Shown here: positions 21,716-33,824 of the stretch, piece after piece
Numbering within the stretch: position 1 is the first letter of the stretch
How the letters are laid out: each line of letters opens with the position of its first letter
Origin: Lumbricus terrestris
Lineage: Eukaryota; Annelida; Clitellata; Crassiclitellata; Lumbricidae
NCBI GenBank assembly: GCA_949752735.1
Contig: OX457036.1
Coordinates: 3,532,629-3,596,628, forward strand
Reading direction: 5' to 3'
DNA length: 64,000 bases
Translations under genes and position numbers: made by a program
The notes under the pieces: model-generated
Seen by the model: only the letters and a program-made list of their open reading frames with translations
What the model was told of the DNA's origin: nothing
Database searches by the model: none

Positions 21716-21772
<57 letters not shown>
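21585..21772 (+). repeat. (TCTG)n microsatellite with TCAG interruptions
   Basis: A 190-bp tetranucleotide array. It stays open in all three forward frames, which gives false proteins rich in Leu-Ser-Val-Cys. A short CACTTCAGTGA direct repeat follows at 21868-21905. Confidence 0.95.
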
Positions 21773-21773
<1 letters not shown>

Positions 21774-22073
21774 CCACGTTTCTGCATCACCATCAACAAT
21801 CTCCACCGTTGCTCTCTGCTGTTATCTCCAACTTATCTCTCCACGGATTATCACGTGGCAGAAACACTTCAGTGACACTTCAGTGACGCTTCAGATACAC
21901 TGAAGTCAGTGACCTGGATTCTTTTGGTCTCATTTAGGTCCGGTGTCTGATCTGGTCGCACTGCTTTCTGTGGCATAAATAACTTTTCAAGATTTACATT
22001 TCACTCCATTGTACAGTGTATGTCCATGATCGCACTGAACCCAATTTCACTCGAACGTTGACGAAGTTCATTC

Positions 22074-22345
22074 ATTCATTCATTCAAGTATTTATATAGC
22101 GCCTCTTCAAGGAAACTACTCAGAGGCGCTCCCGACTCCAGTACGGACAAACAGAACAGTTTTTAAGTGCTTATAGAATGTGTCAGAGAGTGATCTAGGG
22201 AACAGGCGCAGCTCAAGTGGGAGGGCATTCCATACCACTGGGCCAACCACAGAAAAAGCACGACTCTGCGTGATGGAGGTACGAGCAAATGGGACAAAGA
22301 GTACTTCCCTAACAGCCGAGCGTAGGGACCGACCAGTCCGAGCAC
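22074..22345 (-). mobile_element. LINE 3' end, subfamily B
   Basis: On the minus strand: REVLFVPFARTSITQSRAFSV-type coding, AVVWNALPLELR-like, a stop, then a perfect 9-bp tail stem AGCGCCTCT and AGAGGCGCT (22122-22130 and 22098-22106 on plus) and an (ATGA)n tail. Confidence 0.87.
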
Positions 22346-23695
22346 TTAACACAGGCCGACAAGAAATGAAGTTCCCGCTACTATTACGAATGCTATGCTA
22401 CATTTTATAGCTGCCATGGCGGTTGGCGTCTTTGAAGTTTGATTCTATATATCAGTTAATGAATTCAATTTGAAGACTATTCGTTCTATTCAATTGCATA
22501 AAATTATATCGGGAGTCTGTGGATTGAGGTTGTCTGGATATCTAGATAATCTCAATCCGAATCGATTAGCTGATGCACGATAATAATTATAATTAAAATT
22601 TATTTGTTCTAATTATAAAATTATGTTTGATAAATGATTAACTGTTGTCAAATCTGATTCTAATTGATTCTATTAATTCTAATTGCGTTCAATTAGCATA
22701 TTTCAGCAGCTTATTCTATTTCAAAACGCTAAACTTGTGAAAAATATAAACATCAACATCGGTCGCTATAATAATTGAAGGACCGCGTTACGAAAAAACA
22801 TTCTCATAGTCGCCGTTAGATGTCGCTATGTTGTCTATCAAATCAAACGCCACAGAGTGGATGGATGGATCCGATTTGACCAGGATCGATGACAACAGAG
22901 GCCGTTACCCTGGACATAAATTTGTTCGGCGTACTACAGCACTATGAACTTTTTGTACTCTCAATCGTATATTTGTATCATTCAGCTTAGTTTCACTTCG
23001 CTTTGAGAACAGACGGGTCTAAGACTGCAAAAGTGGTACAAATATTTTTGCAACTAACCATCTAATCGATTATCAAATCGGTTACAATTTAATTTAAGTT
23101 CAACATGTCTATAATATGATAAAGACATTAACGATTATAATAGCCATTTGACCGGGATCAAGATGTCAAACAATTGAGCAAATTAAATGTCTTTGTCTAA
23201 GTTCAGCAGGTCTATAGGAAAAATACATTTGAATAAAATTATACTAGCAGGATTAGTATCGGGAGGTAAAACAAAGTTACTGAGCAAATTAAATGTCTTT
23301 TATATAGCGCCGTTAACACACGATTATAGAGGTGTTCAAATACAGTTTTCTTGCAATGAACTATGTATCATTCAATGTCTGCAAGATCTTATGGTTTTAG
23401 TTGCAGTTGATCCTAGTTGGTTGGATAGTTGCTGTCAAACAAACACTCGTCATAGTAAAGATGACTGATTTCATCTATACTCCTCCATCTCTGGTTTATA
23501 TGGTACTACCAGTGTCGAAACAGTGGTCGAAATTCAATTCATGTTAATCTGAATAGAATCTGCCAGAGTATATCCAGTCACTGATTAGTGCTTGTAAGAA
23601 CTTGTTGCTGTTGCTATGTTATCCCATGAAATATCAGCATTGATTTTTCCTCATTTGTCCATCGCTCTATCCAGCTGACTCTCTCCGTCCATAGT
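22346..23695. other. Non-coding with a hairpin repeat
   Basis: A type-1 hairpin copy lies at 22857-22950 (CCAGGAT/ACCCTGG). The short frame at 23187-23468 has no recognisable domain. 23270-23345 holds a GTCTTTTATATAGCGCC element-tail segment. Confidence 0.5.
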
Positions 23696-23800
23696 GGCCT
23701 GGTGTTGCATTGGATAACACACTGGCATGGATATCAACGCACTCGAGTTCGATACCCGAAGCCCCCGTAAGATAATCGTGCTTTGTAGACATTTGTATTG
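23696..23800 (+). mobile_element. tRNA-derived SINE head, second family
   Basis: GGTGTTGCATTGGATAAC and GAGTTCGATACCC followed by GAAGCCCCCGTAAG match the SINE at 20505. The tail has decayed. Confidence 0.68.
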
Positions 23801-23873
23801 CAGACCGTCTATTCTGTTAGTGCTTTAGATTTGTGAGTTTTCGTGTTCTTGTGAATTGTTTCAATTGCATAAG

Positions 23874-24112
23874 TGGGGCGCGGTGGTGTAGTGGTGGCGT
23901 CGTTGCCTTGAAGCCGGAAGGTTCGAGGTTCGAATCCACCTCGCCGCGTAAGGACCTTGGGCAGGTCCTTCACTCACAATTGCTCAGCGCTTCGGCGTGA
24001 AACTCCGATGCAGTGTCCGCTCTGCATTCAGGAGCGCCTCTGAGTAGAGAGAGCTTGAAGGGGCGCTATAACAAGTGCACAAACAAACAAACAAACAAAC
24101 AAACATATAAAA
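23874..24112 (+). mobile_element. tRNA-derived SINE, best-preserved copy
   Basis: RNA polymerase III A box TGGTGTAGTGG at 23884-23894 and B box GGTTCGAATCC at 23927-23937, spaced as in tRNAs. The body leads to the stem AGCGCCTCT (24033-24041) and AGGGGCGCT (24059-24067), the tail stem-loop also seen on the LINEs here, and an (ACAA)n 3' end at about 24087-24110. The shared tail suggests mobilisation by a resident LINE's reverse transcriptase. Confidence 0.92.
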
Positions 24113-24588
24113 ATTTACTGTACACTGTAACCGGCTGCGGTCTGTGAATCGGATTGTACAATACAGGGAATTATTATTATTACTATCATCTCAATATTTT
24201 CTATGTCTCCTACTTGCACACCATGTTGTCGAATAGAACATAACTTTTCTTCATAATTATAGACAATAATATCATTATAATATCATTATAATGTCATTTT
24301 AATATCGTTATCATTATTGTTATCATTTTCACTATAATATCACTATCTTTGTCATATTTTTTGGATGAAGAGTATCAAGATCAATAAGAAAATTTATAAA
24401 ATGGAAATATTTATAGCCACTAAGTTTTACTTTTACAGGTGTATAAATTTGCCCTAATTCACGTTGCAATCTAAATCTAAGTCTACAGCCCCGTCAATCG
24501 TCATCCAGAGCTTCTGTGAGAAAAGATAATTTAGAAACACCATGCAACAAATACAACGCTTGATCTTGGTCCTCAGTCAGTGTCCTAA

Positions 24589-25090
24589 CTAGTTAGACTT
24601 AGGGTGGTGTGAAATGCTAAATAGATCGTAAATTTGACTCTGGGTCCGCTTTCTTAACACGCGGCTCATCCATCGACTCTGTTTGCAATTGCACATTATC
24701 ATATTGCTTTGTATCAATTCATTTATATAGCGCCTCTCACAATGCACATCGATCACTGACCAAGCGCTCTCATTAGACCAAGAGCGATAAAATGTGGGCT
24801 TAAGACAACGAAATGAGGCACTTGGCCAATCACCAGTTAATAGGCAGGAACACGTTGAAGGAGGAGGCTGGTTCCACAATGCAAGGCCAATGAGAGCAAA
24901 GACACCCGTTTTAACCATTGCAGCCCTGGTATGTAATCGATCCAAAGGTTCGCATTTTAGCCCTGGTGGTTCTAGCTCACAGAACGAGGGGGTTATGTCA
25001 GTCAAAAGAGAGGAAGGGGCGAAGAGAAGTGGCCGAGGTTGGCAGATGGATGAGGTCACATGTCATGAGTGCTTGGGAGCTAAGCCAGTA
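24589..25090 (-). mobile_element. LINE 3' end, further subfamily
   Basis: Minus-strand coding remnant with RAAMVKTGVFALIGLALWNQ, then a tail starting near 24730 (TTTATATAGCGCCTCTCA on plus). Its duplicate is at 30234-30700. Confidence 0.75.
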
Positions 25091-26464
25091 TAAGACTGGA
25101 AAATAAATGCCAGAACCTCGCACATAATTGAACATCACTCTGCCTAAATTAATGATCACTGTCTTTTTTCTTGGTTTGTCTACAACAACACCACACGCTA
25201 CGCTCTGTCAAAATCTAGACTTACACATTTAATCGCTCATATCCAGTGTTTCTATAGACTTTGACTCGGAAGATCATCTCGCCCACTCCCAAAACAACAA
25301 CTTCTTTAACTTCTTAAGTCTCGTTTAGTAGCACTTTCTACAGTTTTGCCCAACAATAGATCTCTGCAAGTCAAAAGTTACAATCATTGTTCATCTTCAA
25401 TATCAGATTTGGTATGCCTTTCATTCGTTCAACCTTATAATCGGCATCAGATTTAAACTAATTGTAAAAATGAGAATAGCTTGGAATGTGAAGGCAGCAG
25501 TAGCTTAATACAGTGAACCATGGACTCTTTATTTCTATGCAAATGACATCTCTTAATAATAATGATATCAGCGACAGTTCAAATTCGGAGATTAATTCTA
25601 CATTCGTGATTGTCAAAACGGTTATAAGTATCGATAGAAACCGAATAAAAGGTGTCTAATCAAAAACAGCGATAGTTCAAACACCGTTTGCAGTACATTA
25701 TCGATTGAACGAGATTGGCGTAGGAAACAAACGATTAAAAGGTGTACACGAACGGAAATTGTTTTTTTCTTTCTTTTGGCTGCATTCTGCAGCAACCATT
25801 TCAGCTGACATGTTCGTTTGTCTGGTCAGTTGCTATGCGACTACGTACGCTGCATAATAACTCAGATATATAGCGCCACCCTCTTCCTATCAACGGACTT
25901 TGAACTGGTGTTGCAAGAGTACAATATATAATAGTGCCTTAGTTTGCTATAACTTGTCTTTTCAATCCTGGCGCAAAAATCACGATATTAATCTGTTTAA
26001 TGTGCGCCACCTAAATTCTATTCTATTCATGGACTATAATTAGAGCGCCTTTAATAGAGCAACCTAATCAGTACGAAGCGCACTTCAAAAAAGAGAAAAA
26101 GCGATGATCTGGTTATTAATCCGCTGCTTGGGGGGGGGGTGAGCCAGTGCATCATGCCCATGAAAATTATTCCCGGAAATTTGGTGATCCGTTCGGAAAG
26201 GAGAACTCCAGAGGCAAAACCCGGATCCAGCTAGCCAGCCAACAGTCTGAGAGGTCGACATATGGATTGAGAAGCTGTTATCTATCTGGAATAATTATGA
26301 TTAAGTGACTGGGTGTAGCAGTGACGTAATCATCGCTGGCGTTAGATCGAGCTGCTTTCGAACACCCTTAGAAGAGGTCAACAGTTGCTATATAAGTTAA
26401 GATTTTCTTAAGCTGATAATAATTAGGACTATCTCCAGCTGATAAATAATATTCAATAAAACAA

Positions 26465-26745
26465 TCAATCTAATTTATATGGCGCCCTTAAAGGTTCATG
26501 CTCAGAGGCGCTTCCGGCCGAGATCGAGCGAAAACCAGTCTTCAACAGTTTGTGAATTTGAGAACAGCTTGGGAGGTGTCGCAAAGTCAAAGGAAGTCCA
26601 TTCCAGGTCGTTGGACCAACCACAGAGAACGAACCCCTCTGCATTGTTACAGAGCGAGTGAAAGGAACCATTAAGTCACCATGGACAGCAGAGCGCAGTG
26701 CGCGGCGACCTATGCAAGTGGAAAAAGGGAGGCAAAGCTCACACA
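26465..26745 (-). mobile_element. LINE 3' end, subfamily C
   Basis: Encodes VPFTRSVTMQRGSFSVVGP, TWNGLPLTLRHL and a short C-terminus before the tail with AGCGCCTCTGAGCATG...GGCGCCATA (minus sense). The duplicate is at 32158-32395. Confidence 0.84.
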
Positions 26746-28474
26746 GATAAGAGGATGCATGCCCATCCTGATAAGCATCGCCACATCAAAGATGCAATGC
26801 TAAATGATATGCGCTGCTGGAAAGAAAGCTTCCTCTTGCTTTCTCCTTTCTCACTAATTTTGGTCTTGTGCGTTGTATATAAAGGATATTTTGATTTAAT
26901 TCTGTTGTACCACTTTCACTTATAATACATTAAGATAAGATATCTTAAGCTGAAACTATTGAGATAAGTTTCTTAATCTGATAATTATAAAGTGCTGTAA
27001 TATGCCAAGCAATTTTTGTTATACGGCAACGGCATCTGAATTTTTAGAACTACACACTCCTTCTTTCCTTTCCCATCATCCATGGTAAATTACTTAAAAT
27101 CGGAGAACAATGACCCTTTTTGCTAGTTCTAACTGCACAGAAGTAATTCTACAACTGCAGATATTGTGTGCAACTGCACGTTAAAAAAGCACTGACCTAT
27201 ATTATAGTATTTTTAATAATTTTTCCTAGTCTGCGCTTTGTTTGAGTCGATTATTTTTTTAGGCGACAACCTCGCATACATAGCATCGTCAATACACAAT
27301 TTAAAGGTATGTAAGTGACTAGTCATTTTCTTACGGTCTGACTATTATTCGACATTCTGTGGCTACCCGCTACCTTTGGGTAAATCTAAATTTTGCCACT
27401 TACTTTCGAAACAGCATAGAATTTGCACCTGTAGATGATTTATCGTATTGACGCATTTGGGCGGACGCTGACTTAACACTATAATTGGCGGGACATAATA
27501 ATAATATTGATTTTACGTAAGCTGTAAGGTTGATCTTGACAGGGAGCACACTAATAGAAGAACCATGCAGAAGACTATATGAATAGGGATGCCAGGACGT
27601 GTGAGACGAATGGGGAGGCGTGGGTGAAAGTGGCTGTGAAATAGAAGAGATGAGTCAGAGGAATAGGTGATCGTTCAATAAGTGCTTATTATTATTATTC
27701 CAAAGTTTAACGTCATCGTATGACAACAAAGGCCGTTGACGACAATACAATATAAGTGTACAGAGCAGTAAAAATAAACTTATAGAATCTAAACAACACC
27801 AAAGAGGTGCCTAAACGGAACTTTACAATTTCAATGACATTCAATTTTTTGACAACATAAAGAAGTTCATCTGACTATCGCTCAGTTTGACACATTATGA
27901 TAACGGGGTCATATATCTCAACATTAGACAGTATTATTGCAAATTGATTGTCTCATACAACTAATTACATTAGTAACCAAAGTAATCAGTTTCTGTTACA
28001 AAAGTTCGATATATATATATATAAGTTCATCAATAACAATAATATTTAATATAATGCTTCTTATACAAAAGCAACCTGCACATTTAAAACATCAATCAAA
28101 TAATTATAGTAATATTAATATTAGGCCTAATATTTACTTAAGATACAAACGCCATGTACAACTATGACGCAAACTGTTTATTCACAAAATACGCCCTTCA
28201 GTTATAAGTTTAATTAACCTATACACTTGATTTTGATATAAATTGACAGTCAATAGACTTTTGACAGATATTTTCAATAAGTGCTTTGACATTTGCAGCA
28301 TTAAGATGGTCGGTAGACAGCTAGTTAAAGGTGTCTAATCAGACATCGACATTATCAGTGAGATCAAGCATTTTACGACACTTTGTAGCTGTCAACAGCA
28401 ATAACGAAGACCTTAAAATGCATTTAAATTCTTTGCTGCGATAATTTTGTTTTAAGTTCGAACGATAGAGTAAG
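26746..28474. other. Non-coding part of duplication copy 1 with hairpin repeats
   Basis: A minus-strand hairpin relic is at 26990-27075 and a type-2 hairpin at 27712-27743 (GTCATC/GACGAC) in a repeat at 27700-27830. AT-rich and without coding signal. Confidence 0.6.
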
Positions 28475-28600
28475 ATGGGGCGCAGTGTTGTTGGGGTATG
28501 TTCGGTGCCTTGGTGTGGGAAGGTTGCGGGCTCGAATCCTCATTTAGCTGTCGCGTAGGGACCCTAAGAAAATCCTTCAGTCGTAACGATGTAAGAAAAC
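28475..28600 (+). mobile_element. Truncated tRNA-derived SINE
   Basis: GGGGCGCAGTGTTGTTGGGG...TTGCGGGCTCGAATCC (B box) and a body ending AAATCCTTCAGTCG. The duplicated counterpart, longer at its 3' side, is at 33825-33990. Confidence 0.75.
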
Positions 28601-28689
28601 TATAAACTAGTCGAGTCGAGTCGAGTAGACTCAGTGGAGGAAACAGAGATCGTCTCGACTTAGCAGAACTAGCGGACGAGGAGTAGGAG

Positions 28690-28757
28690 GGAAAGAAGGA
28701 GGAGGAGGAGAAGGAGGAGGAGGAGGAGGAGGAGGAGGAGAAGGAGGAGGAGGAGGA
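28690..28757. repeat. (GGA)n microsatellite
   Basis: A purine strand of GGA units; the copy-2 counterpart near 34210-34245 is a short GAGGAC repeat, so this array expanded, or its relative shrank, after duplication. Confidence 0.92.
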
Positions 28758-28902
28758 TGGGCTATGCTGGCCACCTTTGTCACGACACAATTTCGATAAA
28801 CAAGAACTGCAAACACAACAGTGATTGAATTTAATTGAACTAGTTCACAAGATCTTATGACGTCAAAGGGAGAACATTCTGAACTGCATTATTATAATAA
28901 AC

Positions 28903-29118
28903 ATCGTCGTCGTCGTCGGTGCCTTATTCGACCTTCCGAACATTGGCGGCATCATGGACAATTCTTCTCCAGAGATCTTTCTGCTGTGTTGCTCGTACCA
29001 CCCGTTCCATCGGCAGTCCCGTCCATTCCATCACGTCATTCATTCACATTCTTCTTGGTCTTCCTCTTCCTCTTGATCCTTCCGTCTCCCCGATTTTTAT
29101 ATCTTTTTCAAGGCAGTG
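28903..29118 (-). mobile_element. Short LINE insertion with 11-bp target duplication
   Basis: On the minus strand it encodes the end of an RTE/CR1-type ORF2: GRGRPRR, NDVMEWTGLPMERVVRA, KDLWRRIVHDAANVRKVE and a stop, then an (ACG)n-type tail. It is flanked by ATAATAAACAT on both sides. Duplication copy 2 lacks it at about 34376, which is a paralogous empty site, so it inserted after the duplication. Confidence 0.85.
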
Positions 29119-29129
29119 ATAATAAACAT

Positions 29130-29395
29130 ACCTGTCCAAAATACACAAAATCTAATATTTTGTCTACGCATAAGTACACGTTTGTGGAATTGGAGGGATC
29201 CCCATGTCAAAAATTGTATAAGTTCGAGGTACATTCGTATATTTTAAAACCTAAATATACTATTTTGTGCAGAAATTAATGCTCTATCCATAGGCATGTT
29301 GCAAGTTATGATATCTCAAAGCAAACCCAAAATCCCGGGGGTTGGTAACCACCCCGTTGGGAGTCCTTGTCACAAAAAAGCTTGGTATCCCGAGG
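29130..29395. mobile_element. Right-end remnant of a piggyBac-like element (family C)
   Basis: Matches the right 270 bp of the full element at 47616-48596: AAATACACAAAATCTAATATT, TTTTGTGCAGAAAT, GGTTGGTAACCACC and AGCTTGGTATCCCGAGGGTTAT. The terminal TTAA reads TTAT. The left end was not found. Confidence 0.75.
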
Positions 29396-29424
29396 GTTAT
29401 TGCACTATATATTGTCTGACGTCC

Positions 29425-29540
29425 TGCGCATGGTTGCACTCTGCCAGTGCCAGTCCCAGGCCTGGATAAAGGAGGAGGGCGTCGCTAATGGTATCTGTTA
29501 CCACACAGTGACGTTAAACTGCATATACACACGCAACTTA
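29425..29540 (-). repeat. Dispersed hairpin repeat, type 3
   Basis: Stem CGTCGCT (29480-29486) and AGTGACG (29507-29513), with the CAGTCCCAGGCCTGGATAAA segment on one side. Copies are at 32885 and 58025 on the same strand. Confidence 0.82.
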
Positions 29541-30233
29541 TAGCCACCATTGCAACTGATCTTGGTTGGTTGATTATAAGTTATTATAAGTTATTGGTAA
29601 AACGACATTGAGTCATTTAAGAAATGATTCGTTTCGCCCTCCTCCAAATGAGTTATTAATGATTGTAGAATTAAAATATATCTCGATCTTACCAAATTAC
29701 CGTCCATTTATTTGAACGTTTTGTAATCTGTTGCTTCCATCTAACGTTAAAATGGTTTGTTCGAAAACTCTTAATATTGGTCAACGCAAATCAACATTTA
29801 CGTTTCATAAAATGCCCAACTTAAGGTGTTTAAGCAACGTCGCCTAATTATACCGTTGCATTTGAGCAGTTTCTTTTATATAGCGCCGTTAACATAATAT
29901 CATTATAATATCATTATAATTATAATATTATCACTATCATTGTCTTAGTTCTAGGATGATGCGCATAGAGATCAATTGGAAAATTAATAAAATGAAATTA
30001 TTTATAGCCTATAAGTTTTAATATTAAAGATGCCTGAATTTGTCATGATTCACATTGCAATCTAAGTCTAATTCTACAGCCACGTCAAACGTCATCCAGA
30101 GGATCTGGGAGAAAAGATAATTTAGAACCACCAACCATCAAATTCAACGCTTGATCTTGGTCTTCGGTCAGTGTCCTAACAAGTTAGACTTATAGGGTGT
30201 TGTGTTGCAGTAATGCTAAATAGATCGTCTATT

Positions 30234-30700
30234 TTACTCTCGGATCCGCTTTCTTGATAAGCGCCTCATCCATCGAGTCTGTTTTAAATTGCACATTATC
30301 ATAATATTGCATTGTGTCAATGCATTTATATTGCGTCTCTCACATTGCACACCGCTCAGTGGCGCTCCAATTGCACTAGACGAAGAGCGAACTAGGTGGT
30401 CTTGAGACGACGAAAGGAGGCACTTGGCCAATCGCCAGTTAATGGGAAGGAACACGTTGAAGGAGGAAGTTCGCTCCACAATGCAAGGCCAATCAGAGCA
30501 AAGACACCCGTTTTAACCATTACAGCCCTGGTATGTAAACAATCCACAGCCATTTTCCAATTGATCTTAGCTCACAGGACGAGGAGATCATGCCAGTCAA
30601 ATGAGCGGAGGGGGCGAGAAGAATGGCTTTAGATGGCTGTGGTCACATGAGTTCTTGGGAGCTCAGCCAGTATAACACTGGAAAATAAAATGCCAGAACC
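30234..30700 (-). mobile_element. LINE 3' end, duplicate of 24589
   Basis: Same ACTTGGCCAATCGCCAGTTAA and CAATCAGAGCAAAGACACCCG blocks as copy 1. It is decayed by frameshifts. Confidence 0.72.
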
Positions 30701-32105
30701 TCGCACATAATTGAACATCACTCTGACTAAATTAACTATCACTGTCTTTCTTTGGTATCTCTACAATAACCCCACACCCTACGGTCTGCCAAAATCTAGC
30801 CTTACACCGTTAATCGCTCGTATCCATAGTGTTCCTATAAACCTTGACCCGGAAGATCATCTTGCCCACTCTCTATACGACAACTTCTTTGGTTACCCAT
30901 TAAGGTTCTTTAGTAACACTTTCTACAGTTTTGCCCAACAATTGATCTCTGCAAGTCTAAAGTCATTGTGTTCATCTTACATAGCAGATTTTGTATGCCT
31001 TTAATTTTTTCAACCTAATCGTCGGCATCAGACTTAAACTAATTGTAGAATCAACCAATCAATCAATCGCAATTTATGTAGCTTGGAGTGTGAAGGCAGC
31101 AGTAACTAAAAACAATGGACTCTTGTTTATATACAAATGGCATCTCTTAAGAATAATAATTATTATTTTAACAACGACAGCTCAGAATTCCATATTCGTA
31201 TTTGTCAAAACGTGTATAAGTATCGATGAAAAACGAATAAAAGGTGTCTAAACGAAAACAGCGATAGTTCAAACACCGTTCGCACTGCGACTTCGCACTA
31301 CATTATAGAAAAGATCAAGTTACGGCAGTGCAAATTCAGTTCTACATTCGTTATTGTCAAAACGATTATAAGAATCGGTAAAAAAGGAATAAAAGGTGTC
31401 TAACCGAGAACCGCGATAGATCAAAAACGGTCTATAATTATAGACTGGACATTGTCGATTGAACGAGATTGTCGCCGGAGACAAACGATTAAAAAGTGTA
31501 TGAACGGAAATTAGTTTTCTTTTAGCTGCATTTTGTAGCAACCATTGTAGCTGTCGTGTGTGTTTGTTTGGCCATTTGCTATACAATAATGATAGTGCCT
31601 TAGTTTGCCCTAACACGTCTTTTATAATCCTAGCGCACAAATCACGCTATTAATTTGTTTCAGATACGCCATCTAAATTCCAGTATATTTACGGACTTTT
31701 AGAGCGCCTATAGTAGTACAACCTAATCAAAAAGAAAAGAAGCGATGATCTAGTAATAAATCCGATGCTTGGGTGGAATCCAGTGCATCATGCCCACCAT
31801 AATTATTATACCCATAAATTTGGAGATCCCTCCGCAAAGGCGAACTCCAGAGGTAAAGCCCAGTTCAAGCTAGCCAGCCGACAGTCTGTGAAGTAGACAT
31901 GCAGATTGAGAAGCAGTAATATACGGAATATGACGAAGGAATGACTGGGTGTTACAGTAGCAGTGACGTAACCATAGCTAGCGTTAGATCGCGCTGCTTT
32001 TAAACACCCTTAAACAGAGACCGACTGGTGCTATATAAAGTAAGATTTCTTAAGCTGAAATATTAGGATGTTCTTAAGCGATAAATAATAATCAATAAAT
32101 CAATA

Positions 32106-32143
<38 letters not shown>

Positions 32144-32157
32144 AATTTATATAGCGC
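30701..32157. other. Non-coding part of duplication copy 2
   Basis: Corresponds to 25100-26460. It has two internal copies of an AATAAAAGGTGTCTAA segment (31243, 31395). A (CAAT)n-type LINE tail lies at 32095-32140. Confidence 0.6.
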
Positions 32158-32395
32158 CCTTTAATGGTACCTACTCAGAGGCGCTCCAGGCCGAGATCAA
32201 GTGAAAAAACAGTCTTCAACAGTTTGTGAAATTGAGAACAGCTTGGGAGGTGGCGCATAATCAAGGGAAGTCCATTCCAGGGTGTTGGACCAACCACAGA
32301 GAATTGCTGCAGAGCGAGCGAAAGAAACCATTAAGTCACCATGGACAGCAGAGCGCAGTGCTCGGCGGCCCATGCAAGTGGAATGGGGATAATAT
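32158..32395 (-). mobile_element. LINE 3' end, subfamily C, duplicate of 26465
   Basis: Tail stem GAGGCGCTCC and GGCGCCC-type arms, the AACAGCTTGGGAGGTGGCGC block, and an (ATTG)n 3' microsatellite at its left. Confidence 0.8.
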
Positions 32396-32544
32396 TAGGA
32401 TAGGTTTCTTAATATGACAATAATTATAAAGTGCTGTAATATGCCCAAGAAAATGTTTCGACGGCAACGGCGCCTGTTGTCATATGCTATTGCTAAACTC
32501 TGGATTCCTCCTCCGATGACAGTACTATAAATTATTATAATTTG

Positions 32545-32690
32545 TGGGGGGGGGGCGGTGCAGTGGCGGTATCGTTGCCTTGAAACCGGAAGGTTCGTGG
32601 TTACTCCGATGTAGTGTCAGCTCTGCAGTCGGGAGCTACTCTGCGTAGTGTGCCGGAAGGGGCGCTATAACAAGTGCGCGTACAAACATA
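32545..32690 (+). mobile_element. tRNA-derived SINE with internal deletion
   Basis: GGCGGTGCAGTGGCGGTATC head and AACCGGAAGGTTCGTGG, then a jump to the ACTCCGATGTAGTGTCAGC body and an AGGGGCGCTATAAC tail. The B box is lost in the deletion. Copy 1 lacks this SINE at about 27100-27220, so it looks post-duplication. Confidence 0.75.
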
Positions 32691-32884
32691 GAATAGTATT
32701 TTTTAGAATTTTTCCCAGCCTTCGCTATTTCGATTTTCACCTAAAAAGTCTATTTTTATGTGTAAAATGTCGAAAAACCGCCATGAGAAAAAAAGCTAGA
32801 TCCTGACCAAAAAAACAGAAACCCAGATAATCATATTATGACCGAAAAATCTAGATCTACGTGGAAAAAGCTATGAGTGGCATC

Positions 32885-32970
32885 CCTGACAGTCCCAAGC
32901 CTGAATTAAGGAGGAGGGCGTCGCTAATGGTCTTTGTTTCCACACAGTGACGTTAAACTGCGACTACTAC
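32885..32970 (-). repeat. Dispersed hairpin repeat, type 3
   Basis: GGAGGGCGTCGCTAATGG and CACACAGTGACGTTAAAC arms, as at 29425. Confidence 0.8.
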
Positions 32971-33131
32971 TACTGGAAGAGCTTGTTGAATAAGTCGTTT
33001 TATATTTACAACTTTAAGAAGGTCGGTGGACAGCTAGTTAAAGGTGTTTAAGCAGACATTGACATTATATCAGTGAGATCAAGACTAGTATTTTAAGACA
33101 TCTTGCGGCTGTCAACGGTAATATCGAAGAC

Positions 33132-33361
33132 CAGGGCTGTAATCAAGGGTATACGCGGGTATACGGCGTATACTTACCTCCGGGGAAAAACGGCAGCGTA
33201 TACTCACCTCCCGAAAAGTAGGGTATACGCTGAAAAAAGCAGGGTATACGGGTATACGCTAGTAAATCACGCGCACGCGGCTGTTTAAGATGGTTTTTGG
33301 GGACCGGATGACGAAAAAGACGGCGAAATGGACGACTTTTCCAGAGATTTTGGCCGGATGA

Positions 33362-33394
<33 letters not shown>

Positions 33395-33452
33395 TCATCA
33401 GATTTTTCAGACGGCGAAATGGACGACTTTTCCCGAGATTTTGGCCGGATGA

Positions 33453-33486
<34 letters not shown>

Positions 33487-33544
33487 TCATCAGATTTTTC
33501 AGACGGCGAAATGGACGACTTTTCCCGAGATTTTGGCCGGATGA

Positions 33545-33578
<34 letters not shown>

Positions 33579-33636
33579 TCATCAGATTTTTCAGACGGCG
33601 AAATGGACGACTTTTCCCGAGATTTTGGCCGGATGA

Positions 33637-33671
<35 letters not shown>

Positions 33672-33756
33672 TCATCAGATTTTTCAAACGGCGAAATGGA
33701 CGAAATTTTCCGGAGACCAGCGTATACCCACCTCTAAATTTACCAGTACAGCCCTG
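33132..33756. mobile_element. Non-autonomous hAT element, 625 bp, with an internal poly(A) minisatellite
   Basis: Perfect 10-bp ends CAGGGCTGTA and TACAGCCCTG; 8-bp target duplication TCGAAGAC at 33124-33131 and 33757-33764. The paralogous site in duplication copy 1 (about 28408, AACGAAGACCTT) is empty. The subterminal zones share GGGTATACGC-type repeats. No transposase. Confidence 0.95.
33300..33715 (+). repeat. About 92-bp minisatellite with poly(A) tracts
   Basis: Four to five units of GACGGCGAAATGGACGACTT, then TTTGGCCGGATGACT, then 28-33 A residues, then GGTCATCAGATTTTTC. Unit starts near 33318, 33410, 33501, 33594 and 33688. GGATGACT and AGTCATC-like arms flank each A-run. Confidence 0.92.
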
Positions 33757-33824
33757 TCGAAGACCTTATTCCATTTAAATTCTTTGTTGCGATAATTTTG
33801 TTCAGAGTTCGAACGACAAGGTAA

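Larger units (their letters stand above)
24262..29890. repeat. Segmental tandem duplication, copy 1 (about 5.6 kb)
   Basis: Begins at the ATATCATTATAATATCATTA run and ends with TTGAGCAGTTTCTTTTATATAGCGCCG. Landmarks in order (LINE at 24.6, ATTAGGACT/LINE C at 26.5, GTGCTGTAATATGCC hairpin, AGACAGCTAGTTAAAGG, SINE, GGAGGA repeat, GATTGAATTTAATTGAACTA, TTTATTTGAACGTTTTGTAA) recur in the same order from 29893 on. The copies differ by many substitutions and by several insertions. Confidence 0.9.

Noticed and set aside
21515..21903. Leu-Ser-Val-Cys repeat protein
   Set aside because: Translation of (TCTG)n in three frames.
23187..23468. 93-codon ORF as a gene
   Set aside because: Spans a TATATAGCGCC repeat tail and has no recognisable fold.
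23874..24112. Functional tRNA gene (also 20505, 48825, 55862, 60495)
   Set aside because: A and B boxes are present but the cloverleaf is poor, copies are dispersed and have SINE bodies and tails.
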